A stretch of 64,000 nucleotides of DNA. It comes from Eublepharis macularius (taxonomy: Eukaryota; Chordata; Lepidosauria; Squamata; Eublepharidae). A program made the position numbers and the translations under genes. The DNA is taken from positions 95,573,001-95,637,000 of the forward strand of contig NC_072800.1 of NCBI RefSeq assembly GCF_028583425.1. Direction: 5' to 3'. The notes beneath the pieces are model-generated. The model was given only the letters and a program-made list of their open reading frames with translations. It did no database searches and had not been told where the DNA came from. Position 1 is the first letter of the stretch; every line of letters begins with the position of its first letter. Shown piece after piece: positions 26,350-36,719 of this stretch.

Positions 26350-26692
26350 GGTAGATTTGTGGCCGACAAAATGAGATCCTTCTTTATACAACGAGTAATG
26401 AAGACGTGCAATTCTTTGCCAGAGGATGTCGTGATGGCGACAAGAATGGTTAAAAGGGAATTAGATTCTTGGAGGACAGGTCAGTCCGTGGCTATGAGCC
26501 AAGGGGAGATAAGGGAGCCTCCACATCCAGAGGATAAGAGGCAACATCGGGGGAAGGGCCTCGGCCTTTGTGGCTTGCCTGTTGGCCCTTCAGGGCTGTG
26601 AGAAATTCAGCATCCTGTGAGAAACACGATGCTGAATTAGATAGATAACTGGTCTCAGCAACGGGGCTCTTCTGGTGTTCTTATGAGTGTTT
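26350..26692 (+). mobile_element. CR1 LINE 3' fragment, left member of a mirrored pair
   Basis: It encodes a degraded C-terminal CR1 peptide ([19 protein letters not shown]). It matches 44325-44672 in reverse orientation, with about three differences seen over some 330 bp. Confidence 0.7.
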
Positions 26693-27545
26693 GTTTGTTT
26701 GTTTGTTTGTTTGTTTGTTTGTTTGTTTGTTTGTTTGTAGTCCGCCTTTCTCACTGAGACTCAAGGCAGATTACATAGTATGAGATTAATACAATCAGTA
26801 TCAAGGACATTTCCATAAACAATGTTATTGGGTAAACAGATACAAGATGAAAAGACATACCATTAGCAAGGATCCAATACAGAGTAGAAGAAATACTGAA
26901 GCAGAGCATAATCAATTCTAGGACTGTCATTATACAACATGGAGTACTGGTGGTACATAGGAGTGCATATTTAATGCAACAGATAATATGTAAGGCAATA
27001 TAGTGATGAAACCTACGGTCCCTAACTCATTAGCAAAGCATCTGAGACCCCATCCCTACAATGTCCCTCCCATTTGAGTAAAAAAGCCTTTTTGAATAAT
27101 TTGGTTTCGCATCGTTTGTGGGAAGCCAGGAGAGTGGGGGCTCTTCTGACTTCCTCAGGCAGGCCGTTCCATAGCGTAGGGGCCACCACAGAGGAAGCCC
27201 ATGTGCAGGCTGCTGTTGATCTCACCCATGTGCAGGGTGGCACCTGCAAGAGACCCTGTTCAGATGAGGGAAGCTGCCATGGAGGGACATCCTGAAGGTT
27301 TTACGTAGAGGTTGAATAACATGGGAGATAAGACTGCGCCCTGCGGAACCCCACAAGATAGCTCCCATTCTGGAGACAGCTGATCTCCAACAGCCACCCT
27401 TTGAGTTCGCTCCATGAGAAACGATTTAAACCAGTCCAGGGCACATCCTTTGATGCCCACTTCTGTCTCTAGGCGCCTCAACAGGATGGCCTGGTCTACT
27501 GTGTCAAAGGCTGCAGACAGATCCAGGAGAAGCAATGAGGAGGCA
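26693..27545 (-). mobile_element. L2-type LINE with (AAAC)n tail and internal deletion
   Basis: On the minus strand it reads RT motifs LLLDLSAAFDTVDQAILL and GVPQGAVLSPMLFNLY (27260-27535), then, after a deletion near 27290, the C-terminal [20 protein letters not shown] (27022-27249), then the 3'UTR and a GTTT/AAAC microsatellite (26691-26738). It contains the empty version of the solo LTR insertion site at 42984. Confidence 0.8.
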
Positions 27546-27779
27546 TGGCCTTTGTCTATATCTTAATTCTTTGTATCTTAATTGTGAATATTCTTCGTGG
27601 TATTTTAATTCTTTGTGAGGTTATTGGCTGGGGGGGGGGGTTGAATTGGCACACAGAGTACTCTAAAATGAATCCAGGCCTGGCTGCTTTCTACAGTTCA
27701 ACTGGGAGGAAAAAAGGGGGGCAAAACCCTACGGTTCAACAGCAGCCCCCACCTCAAGTCACTGTAGAGCAAAGGTTAA

Positions 27780-27924
27780 AGTTTCAAAATAGGATGCGGG
27801 AAATTGTTGTGAGAATGAAACAGATGAGAGGAGAATGATGGAAACTGCTTCGGGTCCCCATTAGGGAGAATGGCAGGGTATAAATTAAGTCAATTAATAA
27901 ATAATATTAAAAAGTAATAAATAA
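27780..27924 (+). mobile_element. L2/MIR-type LINE or SINE tail
   Basis: AACTGCTTCGGGTCCCCATTA and GGCAGGGTATAAATTAAGTC followed by AATAAATAA repeats are a typical LINE-derived 3' tail. Confidence 0.5.
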
Positions 27925-28222
27925 GGAGTCCCTTGGCACAGAGTGGTAAGCGGCAGTACTGCAGCCCAAGCTCTGCTCACGATCCAGAGTTTGATCCCGG
28001 TGGAAGCCGGGTTCAGGTTGCCAGCTCAGGGTTAACTCAGCCTTCCATCCTTCTGAGGTTGGTAAAATGAGTACCCAATTTCCTGGGGGTCAAGTGTAGA
28101 TGGCTGGGGAAGGCAATGGCAAACCACCCCGTAACAAAAAGTCTGCCAAGAAAATGTCGTGATGTGATGTCCCGCCATGGGTCAGTAATGACTTGGTGCT
28201 TGCACAGGGGACTTCCTTTATG
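27925..28222 (+). mobile_element. tRNA-derived SINE of a second squamate family
   Basis: It starts GGAGTCCCTTGGCACAGAG, has a B-box-like AGTTTGATCCCGG, the body GGTAAAATGAGTACCCA and GGCAATGGCAAACCACCCC, and ends GGTGCTTGCACAGGGGAC. This is a different SINE from the Sauria type; I recognise it as common in lizard genomes but do not give a database name. Confidence 0.75.
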
Positions 28223-28402
28223 TAGGAAAATATAGCAGAATTTGTGCAAAGACTGTGCATTGGAAGTAATGAGAATAGATTCACACACACACACTCCAGT
28301 GTAGCTCTGTAAAAATACTTTACTAAAGGATAATAATTAGGGTTACATTTGGAGAAAATAATAAATTGCTAAGTTGACTACATCTTGCTAGATAAGTGAC
28401 TT

Positions 28403-28638
28403 AGAGCAGAACCACAAGTGACAAAAGGCACAGATTGGACACTTGTCAGCTTCCCTCAAGTTTTGATGGGAAATGTAGGCATCCTGGTCTTGCAGCTTCG
28501 CTCTCCGACTGCTGTCCAATGGACTTTTCAACAGTCACTTGTCCAACATTCCACCAAGCTGCCTACATTTCCCATCAAAACTGGAGGGAAGCTGACAAGT
28601 GTCCAACCTGTGCCTTTTGTCACTTGTGGTTCTGCTCT
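28403..28638. mobile_element. palindromic non-autonomous DNA element (hAT-like MITE)
   Basis: Two 78-bp arms (28403-28480 and 28561-28638) are near-perfect inverted repeats around an 80-bp centre. The arms start AGAGCAGAACCACAAGTGAC. The CAGAACC-type terminus and the short size suggest a hAT-like MITE, but I could not identify a clean target duplication. Confidence 0.6.
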
Positions 28639-29217
28639 TAGAGTCAAGATGAAGTAAAGCAGTGGAAGGAGAAGCAGAAGAAGAGAACAAAGAGCAATAA
28701 AACTTCAGTATATAGCATCAATTAATTGCCCCCAATAAACTAACTGCCCAGTAGAAAATCCTAGTCTTCATTATGCTTAGTGACTCCCCTTTCTATGGCG
28801 GGAATCTTATTCGAAGCTCTAATGGTTACATTCAAAGTATGTTTACTAATTAAGTAAGTAACACAAACAGTTTAACTCTTTCATGACTGAAATGAAAACA
28901 CTTGCTAAATTCCCACACTTTACCTTTACCTAATAAATACAGGTGAAGATGGGAGGCAGATAAATGTAAGTTGTTAGTGGGTCTGAAGGAGAGGGAGGCA
29001 GGGAAAAGGGAAGTCCCCCGCCAGTCTGTGCAGGCTCACCTCCATGCTGGTACCAGGCAACTGGGCCACAGGGGACGGCCTTTCAGGGGGGAGAGGAGAG
29101 GCAGCCAAAGGTGGGCGGGAAAGAGAGGAGACAGCCGGAAAAGGGGAGAGGCTATGGGGGGACAAGGAAGGGAAAGAGCACAAGGTGAGGGAGGGGAAAA
29201 TGAGATTTCCCCCATAA
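28639..29217. other. unannotated interval
   Basis: No gene or confident repeat. Purine-rich from about 28970 to 29215. Confidence 0.4.
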
Positions 29218-29469
29218 GTAATAATAGTAACATTCACTTTCTATACCACCCTTCAGGACAACTTAATCCCACTCAGAGCGGTTTACAAAGTGTGTTGTTA
29301 TTACCCTCACAACCACAATGGCCCTGTGAGGTGGGTGGGGCTGAGAGAGCTCTGAGAGAGCTGTGACTGACCCAAGGTCCCCCGGCTGGCTTCAAGCGGG
29401 GTGGGGAATCAAATCCGGCTCTCCAGGTTAGAGACCCGCTGCTCTTAACCACTACACCAAACTGGCTCT
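29218..29469 (-). mobile_element. tRNA-derived SINE, Sauria type
   Basis: A full-length reverse-oriented copy: it ends (plus coordinates) with CCACTACACCAAACTGGCT, the complement of the SINE head, and starts with the complement of the GGGTGGTATAGAAAG tail. Confidence 0.85.
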
Positions 29470-29689
29470 CCTTACCAGGCCCCACTTATATTATGCCCTT
29501 TAACAAAAGTTATAACTTGCCTTTCCGCTCTCATAAAGGTCACCAAGGTGGTTAACAAATTAAAACATACCTAATAAAACCACATTTACAACTCTTAAAT
29601 CCAACCACCACAAGAGCAGCACAACAATTAAAACCAGAGCTTCCAAAAACCAGAGACATAAAAACAATTAAAACTTTTGAAACAATTAT

Positions 29690-31115
29690 GGATACGAATG
29701 AGGAAAACGAAGCCAGCCAGGGAGGGGCCAGAAGGAGGGCCGCACTGGCTGCCGCCAAGGGAGCCCCAGGCGCGCCTTGCCGGCCTGCGGAGGAAGCAGC
29801 GGGAGCCCGGAAGGGGCCAGCGGGGCGCCGGGACCTCCCCGCCCCTCCCCCTCCCCCTCCCCGGCGGGCCGGGCGCTCGGGCAGGGCGGCTGCCGGCCGG
29901 GGGCGGGGCGCGTGCGGCTCCCCCTCGCTTCGGCGGCAGCCCCGTCGCCAGGCGCGCTCGAGTGCTGCGGGGCTGCAGCTGCAGGCCAAGCGCCCGTCCC
30001 GCCCGCCGCCCGCCCCAGGCCCCGCCCAGCCCCGGCCGCCCCGAGAGCGCCTGGCGGGTTGCGCGAAGGGGAGCCCCCCCCCCCGGCCTCGCCGCGCCGC
30101 CTCGGAGGGCAGACACGTGTGCGCGCGCGCGCGCGAATCGCCCAGGCCAGGCGCAGCCACGTGGCTCTCGCGAGCAAGTCGGGGAGGCGCGCGCCGTGCC
30201 GGGGCGTTTGGGCGGGGCGGGGCGGGGCGGGGGCTCCGCCGCGCCTGCCTCTCGGGCTCGGCGGGGGGCTCTGCAGCCCCTCCTCGCCCCGGGGCCACGC
30301 CCGCCGCAGAGCCGCCCCGCTGCCCTTGCCAAGAGCGGGGGGGAAGGGGCGGGCTGGAGCCCCCCGGGGGCCCGTGCGCGGCGCCCGGCTGGATTGCCCG
30401 AGGAGCAGCAGCGCCGCCCCCGACGGACAGGCAGCGGCCCTTTAGGACTCCGGCGGCCGGGGGCGGCAGGCCCAGCGGTTTGTTCCGCGACGATCTGGGG
30501 CTCGGATCGGGCTCGGGGGGGGGGGGGCGGCAGATGGGCTCGGGGGGGCCCGCGAGGCTCTCCGCAGCCCTGTCCGAGCCGGGCCTTGCTGCCCCGGGGG
30601 GGGGGGGAGGCTCTGGGCGGAACCAGCCGCAGAAGACCCGGGGGCGGCCGCCCGCGGCAGAGGCCAGAGGGGGCCCAAAGGCGGCGCGAAGAGCCCGGCC
30701 CGGCGCGCAGTCGGCCGCGGCTGCCGGCCGCAGAAGCGCCCTGTCCAGCCGCGCCGCCTTCGCGTCCTGCCGTGCGGCGAGCGCCCCCTGCGGATGGCCT
30801 GGCCGAGAGCAACTCGGCGCGCCCGAAGCGCTCCCGCCGCCCGGCTCGTGCGCCTGGGCCCTCCGCTGCACGGGCCGGGCGGGACCCCTCCTCTCTCTCT
30901 CTCTCTCTGCCGTGGGATCCCCCCGCCCCCGCCCCCCCGGGGGTGCTCGGCCCGGCTTCAAGCTCAGACCTGAAAAGCTTGTGCGTCTCCAGTGCGCCGC
31001 TGGACGCCAATCCTGCGGTTGTGCTGCAGACCGAGAGGGCTGCCCACCCGAAGCCACTCTCAGCCTAAGCGCTCCTGCGGGGTTCGGGGGCTGGTGGACG
31101 GGAGAGTCCCCGGAG
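29690..31115. promoter_or_regulatory. isolated CpG island without a recognised gene
   Basis: About 1.4 kb of extremely GC- and CpG-rich sequence is bounded abruptly on both sides by AT-rich repeats. It contains a (CG)n run (30119-30135), GGGGC repeats (30211-30231) and long open frames on both strands (up to about 500 codons), none with a recognisable domain. It lies about 8 kb upstream of the GBX1 ATG. It could be a promoter of an unannotated transcript or a distal GBX1 promoter. Confidence 0.55.
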
Positions 31116-31224
31116 AAAGAGCAGGATTAGAAAAGCCCGAAATAAGTAAATAAAACGCATGTCCAAGAACCAGGCAGGGCACGAACTTGTGGGGTCCTTT
31201 GGGAGTATCAAACATATAAATAGA

Positions 31225-31464
31225 TCCAGAGGAGTTAGCTGAGTTAGTCTGTAGTCGCAAAATAGAGAGTCCAGTAGCACCTTTAAGACTAACCAACTTT
31301 ATTGTAGCATAAACTTTTGAGAACTACAGGTCTCTTCCTCAGACACATGACAAAGACAGCTGTAGTTCTCAAAAGCTTATGCTACAATAAAGCATGTAAA
31401 TACACAGGGATGACCTGTATATATTGTCTATATTTCCAAAATGCTTTTGACAAAGCCATTTGAA
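31225..31464. mobile_element. Penelope-like foldback, second family
   Basis: A minus-oriented piece (AGTCCAGTAGCACCTTTAAG, TTATTGTAGCATAAAC) meets a plus-oriented piece (CTGTAGTTCTCAAAAGCTTA) near 31345. The minus piece reads CUGAGGA with the stem AGAGAC/GTTCTC, a decayed hammerhead-like core. Short tandem and inverted copies are usual for Penelope-like elements. Confidence 0.55.
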
Positions 31465-31876
31465 TGTAAATAACGCAGCGGAATTACGCTGTGCTGATTA
31501 GAGAGGCAAAAAGTTTTATTTGAGGAAGTCACATACTTGAGAGTAAAGAGGAGAGAGAGAGATCCTTGCTATCTGACTACATCTTGCAGAGAGAGAGAAG
31601 AAGCAGGATCTTGCCCTGTTTAGCCCCATAGGAGACAAGACCAGGAAATTACCCCCCAGGAAACAAGAGAGGTGCTGCTCTCACTGTCCTAACTGAGTGA
31701 TCCTTGCTGCCCCCTGCATGGTAGGCTCTTCTTCCTTCTTGCTGCTGCAGTACACCAGGCATTGCTATTTCCAACAGTTCTCAAAAGCTTATGCTACAAT
31801 AAAGCGTGTAAATGTACAGGGATGACCTGTATATGTTGTCTATATTTCCAAAATGCTTTTGACCAAGCCATTTGAA
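31364..31876 (+). repeat. 101-bp direct repeat flanking a 311-bp segment
   Basis: Copy 1 at 31364-31464 and copy 2 at 31776-31876 (about five mismatches) both start AGTTCTCAAAAGCTTATGC and end in TTTGAA. The 311 bp between them is unlike either flank. Confidence 0.85.
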
Positions 31877-32149
31877 GCAGTCTTACATACTGTCAGACAG
31901 TTCTCGGCCTCCACACCCTCCGGTTGGCCCTCCAGAGTAACTGATTGGCCGCTGTGTGTGTGGGGCAGGGTGCTGGACCACTAGATGGACCTCTGCTCTG
32001 ATCCAGGGGGCTCTTCTTCTTATCAGGCATAAGCAATGCAGTGGCCAATTTGGCAGACGACAACAGCTGATTCAGGGCGGTGAGAAACCCAGCAGATTGT
32101 GGAAAGCTCCGAGCTGGGGGAGCGGGCAGCATTAGGGAAGACACACAGA

Positions 32150-32925
32150 CGGGTAGAGCTGGAAGGGGCCTTGCAGAGCATCTAGTCCAATGCCCTGCCC
32201 AGCACAGGAACAGCCAAAAGCCTCCCCAGCAAGGATTCGTCCCGCTGCTCCCTGGAGACCCACCACGTCCCTAGGCAGCCAATCCCACCGCTGGGTTACT
32301 CTTAACATGAAGTTTTTCTCAGTGTCCAGCCTGTGGCACTCCACTGGGCACCAGATGTGATGCTGTTGACAACGACTCCTTGGGTGCAGTTATCCAGCCA
32401 TTTCCCTGTCCATCTAACCATCCTAGAGTCCAGCCCACAGCACTCCAGTTTACCTATCAGAATGTCAGGAGGAACCTTGTCAAAAGCTTTTCTGAGATAA
32501 ATTACATGGACAGTAAGCCTGTCACTCAAACATCGAAGGAAATGAGGCTGGTCTGGCAGGACCTGTTGGGGGCAAATCTGTGCTGGCTTCCCCGTATCAC
32601 CATGTTGTCCGTCAGAGGCTTCCAGATGGATGCCTTTAATAAGGGCTCCAGTATCTTCCCTGGGACAGAGGTCAGGCTGACTGGCCCGTTGTTCCCAGGT
32701 TTGTCCTTCTTCCCTTGCTTGAAGATTGGGGTGACATTTGTCCTCCTCCAGTCTTCCAGCACATCACCTGTCCTCAAAGAGGCCTGGAAGATGACTGACA
32801 AAAAGAAGTATAAAAATTAAAAATAAATACACCACATTGGCTCCCCAGGGCTGGATCACTTTCACCTTCTGGCACTGAAGATATTCGCAGCTTCTGTGTT
32901 CCCCCACCAACCATGAGAAATCTTG
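32150..32925 (-). mobile_element. CR1 LINE (reverse transcriptase and 3' end)
   Basis: Minus-strand remnants read NVTPIFKQGKKDKPGN and SVPGKILEPLLKASI (palm/finger motifs) and KAFDKVPPDILIGKLE. The 3' end carries the complement of CATCTAGTCCAATGCCC. Several stops and frame changes; an old copy. Confidence 0.75.
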
Positions 32926-33084
32926 GAGGGCAGGTGAGGCACCACAAGGCAAGATGGGGCAGAAGTCCCCATTTTCCAAAGTGGAGCAGCAGCAGCCCCG
33001 GGAGACTGCAAGCAGCTGAGTCTGACGGAGAGGATACTGGGACAGACTGCAAATTGGCCACTCCGCACCCTTCGCAAAAATGCA

Positions 33085-33990
33085 GTGATGAGCAGGAATC
33101 AGAAGGGGTTAGGAAGAAATCCTGCCAGATTCAATTTGAGGGGTTTTTTTTAAAACAGTTTTTTAGTTTAGTAGATTGTGGGAATGCCGTGGGTACAATA
33201 TACCTTGATTTCAGAAATGAATTTGACAAAGTTCCCCATGGTATTTTATTTAACAAAGCAGATAAAAGCGGGCTAGAAGAGAGGCTGGAACCAATAGGTG
33301 GATTCACAGCTGACCGGAGAAGCCCCCTCAAAGGGTCATTAAGGGCATCACTCAATCTGGAGGGGGGGGGCTTACAGGACACACTTTTTAAAAATCGGTT
33401 ACTTGAATGAAGAGTGGAGGAAATCCTGGTCATGTTTACAGATGACAGAAAACTGGGAGGGGGTGCTTACACCACCGAGCAGATAAATAAAATTCAAAAT
33501 GACCTGGACAGGCTGAAACTAACAAAATGAAATGCAACGGACAAATACACAATTCTTCATTTAGGCAAAAAGATAAAGGGCAAGGGATGCTTAGTTTGGA
33601 TACAGAACACGTGAAAAGGGTCTCAGGACTGCAGGTGATAACAAGCGGAAATGGAGTCGGCGATGGTCTGGTCCTCCTCAGATCGTATAAATCTTCCACC
33701 TTGTATTAAAGGTTTCCGTGGAGAAGAAGTGGAGTCAGCAGTGTGATGCCATCGCACCATGTGGGGTTGTATTGACAGAAGGGTTGTGCCCTGGCCAGGA
33801 GAAGTAAGAGTCTATTCTGCTGTATGCTGGTCAGACTTTGCCTGGACCCCTGAATCCAGTTGTGGGAGCTGCGCTTTGTAAAGGAGCAGACTGACTGGAA
33901 GGGAATCAGAGGAAGACAGTGAAGATGGTTAAGGGCCTGGACAAGCAGCCCTTCAAGGACAGGTTGCACTTCTCTCAGCCAGTGGGCCGC
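33085..33990 (+). mobile_element. CR1 LINE fragment (reverse transcriptase region)
   Basis: It encodes remnants of the YLDFxxAFDKVPH motif and of the ADDTKLGG region, then sequence corresponding to the C-terminal part. It is heavily decayed, and 32925-33085 may be the junction of two CR1 copies in opposite orientations. Confidence 0.6.
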
Positions 33991-34387
33991 CTCTCTTGCA
34001 CTTGGTCGATTCAGCATAAGGGCATGCTCAGCATAACAGAAGAGCATGCCTCTCTCGGCTCTTGATCTGCCTTCAGCTTCCAGTGAGTGAGCTGAGAAGC
34101 CATCTTGCTAGGCCTCAGTGAGTCACCTGGCAACGCAGGAACGGATCAGGGCCGAGCCATTAATTGGCATTACAGCTGTGTGCAAACTAGGGAGTTGAGA
34201 AGGCTCTCTGAGAAGTCTCCCGAGGCAGAATCTCGGGGGAACGTCCAGACCGATCTGCAGGTGTTCCCAGTCAGCTCTGGCAAACACGTGCTTGTGCCAG
34301 GCCACAACCCTTGCCACACAACTTGAACCTCAGTTCAGCCATTTCCTCTAAGGACCTCATCTCGGGTTAGCCACTTCCATGCAAGAG

Positions 34388-34735
34388 GGCAGTGAAGACA
34401 GTTGGGGGCCTGGACAACCAGCCCTTCAAGGAACGGTTGCATCAAGCGGGGAGCAGAAGCCGGAGAGGGAGCCATGGCCCACCCTGAAGGGCTGTCGTGT
34501 GGCAGAGGGACGGGACTTGGTCTCTGCTGCGAGTGGGCTTGATTTTGGTGAAGCAGGGGAGGCGCTTCCTAAAGGGAAGCCTTTCCTTGGTGAGAGGGTG
34601 GGCTCCCCCTCGCTGAAGGCCTTGAAGCAGAGGCTGGGCACCCGTCTGTCGGGGAGGCTGTCCCTTTGGATTCCCTGTGCTGAGCCGGAGGGGGACTAGA
34701 TGGCTGCGAGGACCTTGTCAGCTCTATGGCTATGT
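34388..34735 (+). mobile_element. CR1 LINE 3' end
   Basis: It repeats CAGCCCTTCAAGGA from the end of the previous CR1 piece, then runs through the C-terminal region to GGGGGACTAGATGGCTGCGA, a CR1 3' terminus. See the finding on the 50-bp direct repeat. Confidence 0.55.
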
Positions 34736-35464
34736 GTGGCAGGCACCCATCTTCTGTCACCACAAGAAAAAGCTAAATCTGTGGGCAGTATCCATTCTGT
34801 GGGTGCAACATCTGGCTCCGTAGCTTAACAGGTGAACAAGATCACTGACCATGCCTGGTCATCTTGCCGTTCAATAAAATAATGGGGCAGGCCTGGAAGA
34901 AGGGCCGTTTATGACTGTGAGAAGCAACAGCGTGACTGTCCCCCCCCCCGCCCCCCCGGCTGCTCAGAAGCTCCACAGTGCACAAGGACTCCAGTGTATG
35001 GAGCGTCTAAGTTCCTGCATTTTTCAAAAAGTACTGAGCAGACATATGGGGGGTTCAAACCAGGTCATGACACTGGCACTAGGGGAGGGGCTCTTACGCC
35101 TCCACCATGCCACCTCCTTGATGAAAAAATGGGACGTACTATTTACCTCACTGGGAACCTGCAGGCGTCAGGGTGTGAGGCACAGGTGCGCTTCCCAGAA
35201 GGGGCAAAGAGTGCTCCCACAGGGAGAGTCTGGCTCAGGAAAACAGCACATGGGGGAAGATGCAAAAGTCCCCTCCCCTTGCACCATAGTTCTGACCCAA
35301 GTGCGAGTCAAAGGATGCTGGGTGGGTGCTCTGGTTGCAGAACTCCCAGCACGCCTTGCAGCTAGGCCTTGAGGCGATGGATCCGTCAACAACGACGACG
35401 GGGGAATGTCAGGTTGGGTTAGAAGGGCACCGGGTGCACATAGAGAACGCAGAATGCAGGAGTC
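34736..35464. other. unannotated interval downstream of ASB10
   Basis: No gene recognised. CCGTAGCTTAACAGGTGAAC near 34816 resembles a tRNA 5' region but no cloverleaf follows. Confidence 0.4.
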
Positions 35465-35485
35465 CCCCCGTCTTTGTCCAACATC

Positions 35486-35491
35486 TTTAAT
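35486..35491 (-). promoter_or_regulatory. ASB10: possible ASB10 polyadenylation signal (ATTAAA)
   Basis: The first AATAAA-like hexamer found downstream of the ASB10 stop on the minus strand is ATTAAA here, giving a 3'UTR near 1.05 kb. Confidence 0.3.
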
Positions 35492-35960
35492 AAAAGCATG
35501 ATGAGGCGGGAGGAGCTCTTCCTCCCGTGAAGCGGGCTTTCGCATGGATCTCTGGTCCAAGAGTCTGATTGACAGGTGGAGAAAGTGCTTTCCCAATCAC
35601 TGCGAATCGAGATCCTTTTCCTAGAGGTCCCAAAGCTACACATGGGATCTGGTGCAGGAAAAGCTTTTGGCTCAACCAGAGCGAGGGCCCGTTGGGTGTT
35701 CTGCCCCTACCAGTAATTTCAAATGGATAATGCTCTGCTAATCCAAGTTGTATTGTTTTAGCTATTGGCTGTAATGACAACGGCATAACAGTACCGAACA
35801 CTGCAACAAGAAGAACGACACATACTCCAATAGCAAAAATCAATGCAATGTACAGCGATCCAAACAGTTCCCAATTCTGAGTCACCCACGCCTTGCTCTT
35901 TGGGTGCCCTTTACCAGAGTCTGTCTTGCATTGAGGAGAGCCTGCCTTGCATTTCCACAT
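35487..35960 (-). CDS. hypothetical open frame with one membrane segment (unproven)
   Basis: I do not recognise this protein. The minus strand is open for 157 codons from ATG at 35960. Residues about 33-56 form one strongly hydrophobic stretch (LYIALIFAIGVCVVLLVAVF), preceded by a lysine- and cysteine-rich N-terminus with CKAGSPQCK, so a type II or tail-anchored topology is possible. A potential donor (ATTACTG/GTAGGG) lies after HYPFEITG, which would cut the frame at about residue 84. Codon use is more AT-rich than in ASB10. It sits inside what would be the ASB10 3'UTR, so it may be non-coding, an exon of another gene, or a repeat remnant. Confidence 0.22.
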   Translation of the reverse strand: MWKCKAGSPQCKTDSGKGHPKSKAWVTQNWELFGSLYIALIFAIGVCVVLLVAVFGTVMPLSLQPIAKTIQLGLAEHYPFEITGRGRTPNGPSLWLSQKLFLHQIPCVALGPLGKGSRFAVIGKALSPPVNQTLGPEIHAKARFTGGRAPPASSCFY

Positions 35961-36533
35961 CCCAGTCCAGTGTGACAGTGTGCGCTCACTCAGGCCAAGG
36001 TGCTGCCTGGGAGCTGCCAGGCTGCGGCCGACTTCTGCCTCTTTCTTCTTCTTGGCCAGTGGCTGGACTCCGCAGGGGGATGTTTGGCCTATGCTCAGGG
36101 CTTGCCTGGGACATAATTTCCTTCTTGCATGTTAAGCACCAAGCAAACTGTCCTGGATCCTCTCCACACTCCAGCAGCTGCTGCAACTCCTGCTCATGAC
36201 CATTTGCCAGAGCCCCGTGAAAGGAAGTTGCTATGGGAAACGAAGGGGGCAGATGCTCAGCCCCACAGCCATCCCATTGCAGTCAGGTTTGGACCAGATG
36301 TGGCGAGGGGCGGCCTGCTGGCTCACCATCACAGAAGCAAAAGGCAGGATTCACTGGGGATGTCCTTGTTGTGCAGAACAGGAGGGGTGTTTGCCCTGAG
36401 CAGCTGCAGCTCACGGTGCCAGAGGCAGAGATGCCTTGACCAGCCCCAAAGAGAAGGTCGGGGGAAGGGGCTGTCTTGTTTTGGGTGAGGCCTTTCCTCG
36501 GCTCCCTCCAGACCTCCGGGCAGGGGCTCGGCC

Positions 36534-36719
36534 CTAGTATAAGACGTCCTCAAAGTGGAGCAGCAAGAACTGCTGCAGGGAGAGTGGCAGGCCCAGCTCC
36601 GGGAGGGCCTGCAGAAGCCGCCCTTCCAGGCACCTCCGGAGGGCACACCGAGCCAGGTGCTGCAGGGATCGGGGGCTCTGGCCCAGGGAGAAGAGCGACT
36701 GGAAAAACCTGGGGTGCTT
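36534..36719 (-). CDS. ASB10: ASB10 exon 5 (SOCS box)
   Basis: Acceptor TTTCTCTTGCAG/AAGCAC, TAG stop at 36536-36534. It encodes [20 protein letters not shown], the SOCS box, and the terminal FEDVLY shared in form with mammalian FEGVLY. Confidence 0.95.
   Translation of the reverse strand, partial: KHPRFFQSLFSLGQSPRSLQHLARCALRRCLEGRLLQALPELGLPLSLQQFLLLHFEDVLY

Noticed and set aside
26317-26601. 94-codon frame from 26317 (and 88-codon counterpart at 44411-44677) as host genes
   Set aside because: Both are the same CR1 C-terminal fragment in opposite orientation.
29552-31130. Open frames of 460-501 codons on both strands of the orphan CpG island
   Set aside because: Frames on both strands are open at once because stop codons are rare in such GC-rich DNA. 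The peptides are proline/alanine/arginine/glycine-rich with no domain, no codon signature and no recognisable homologue.
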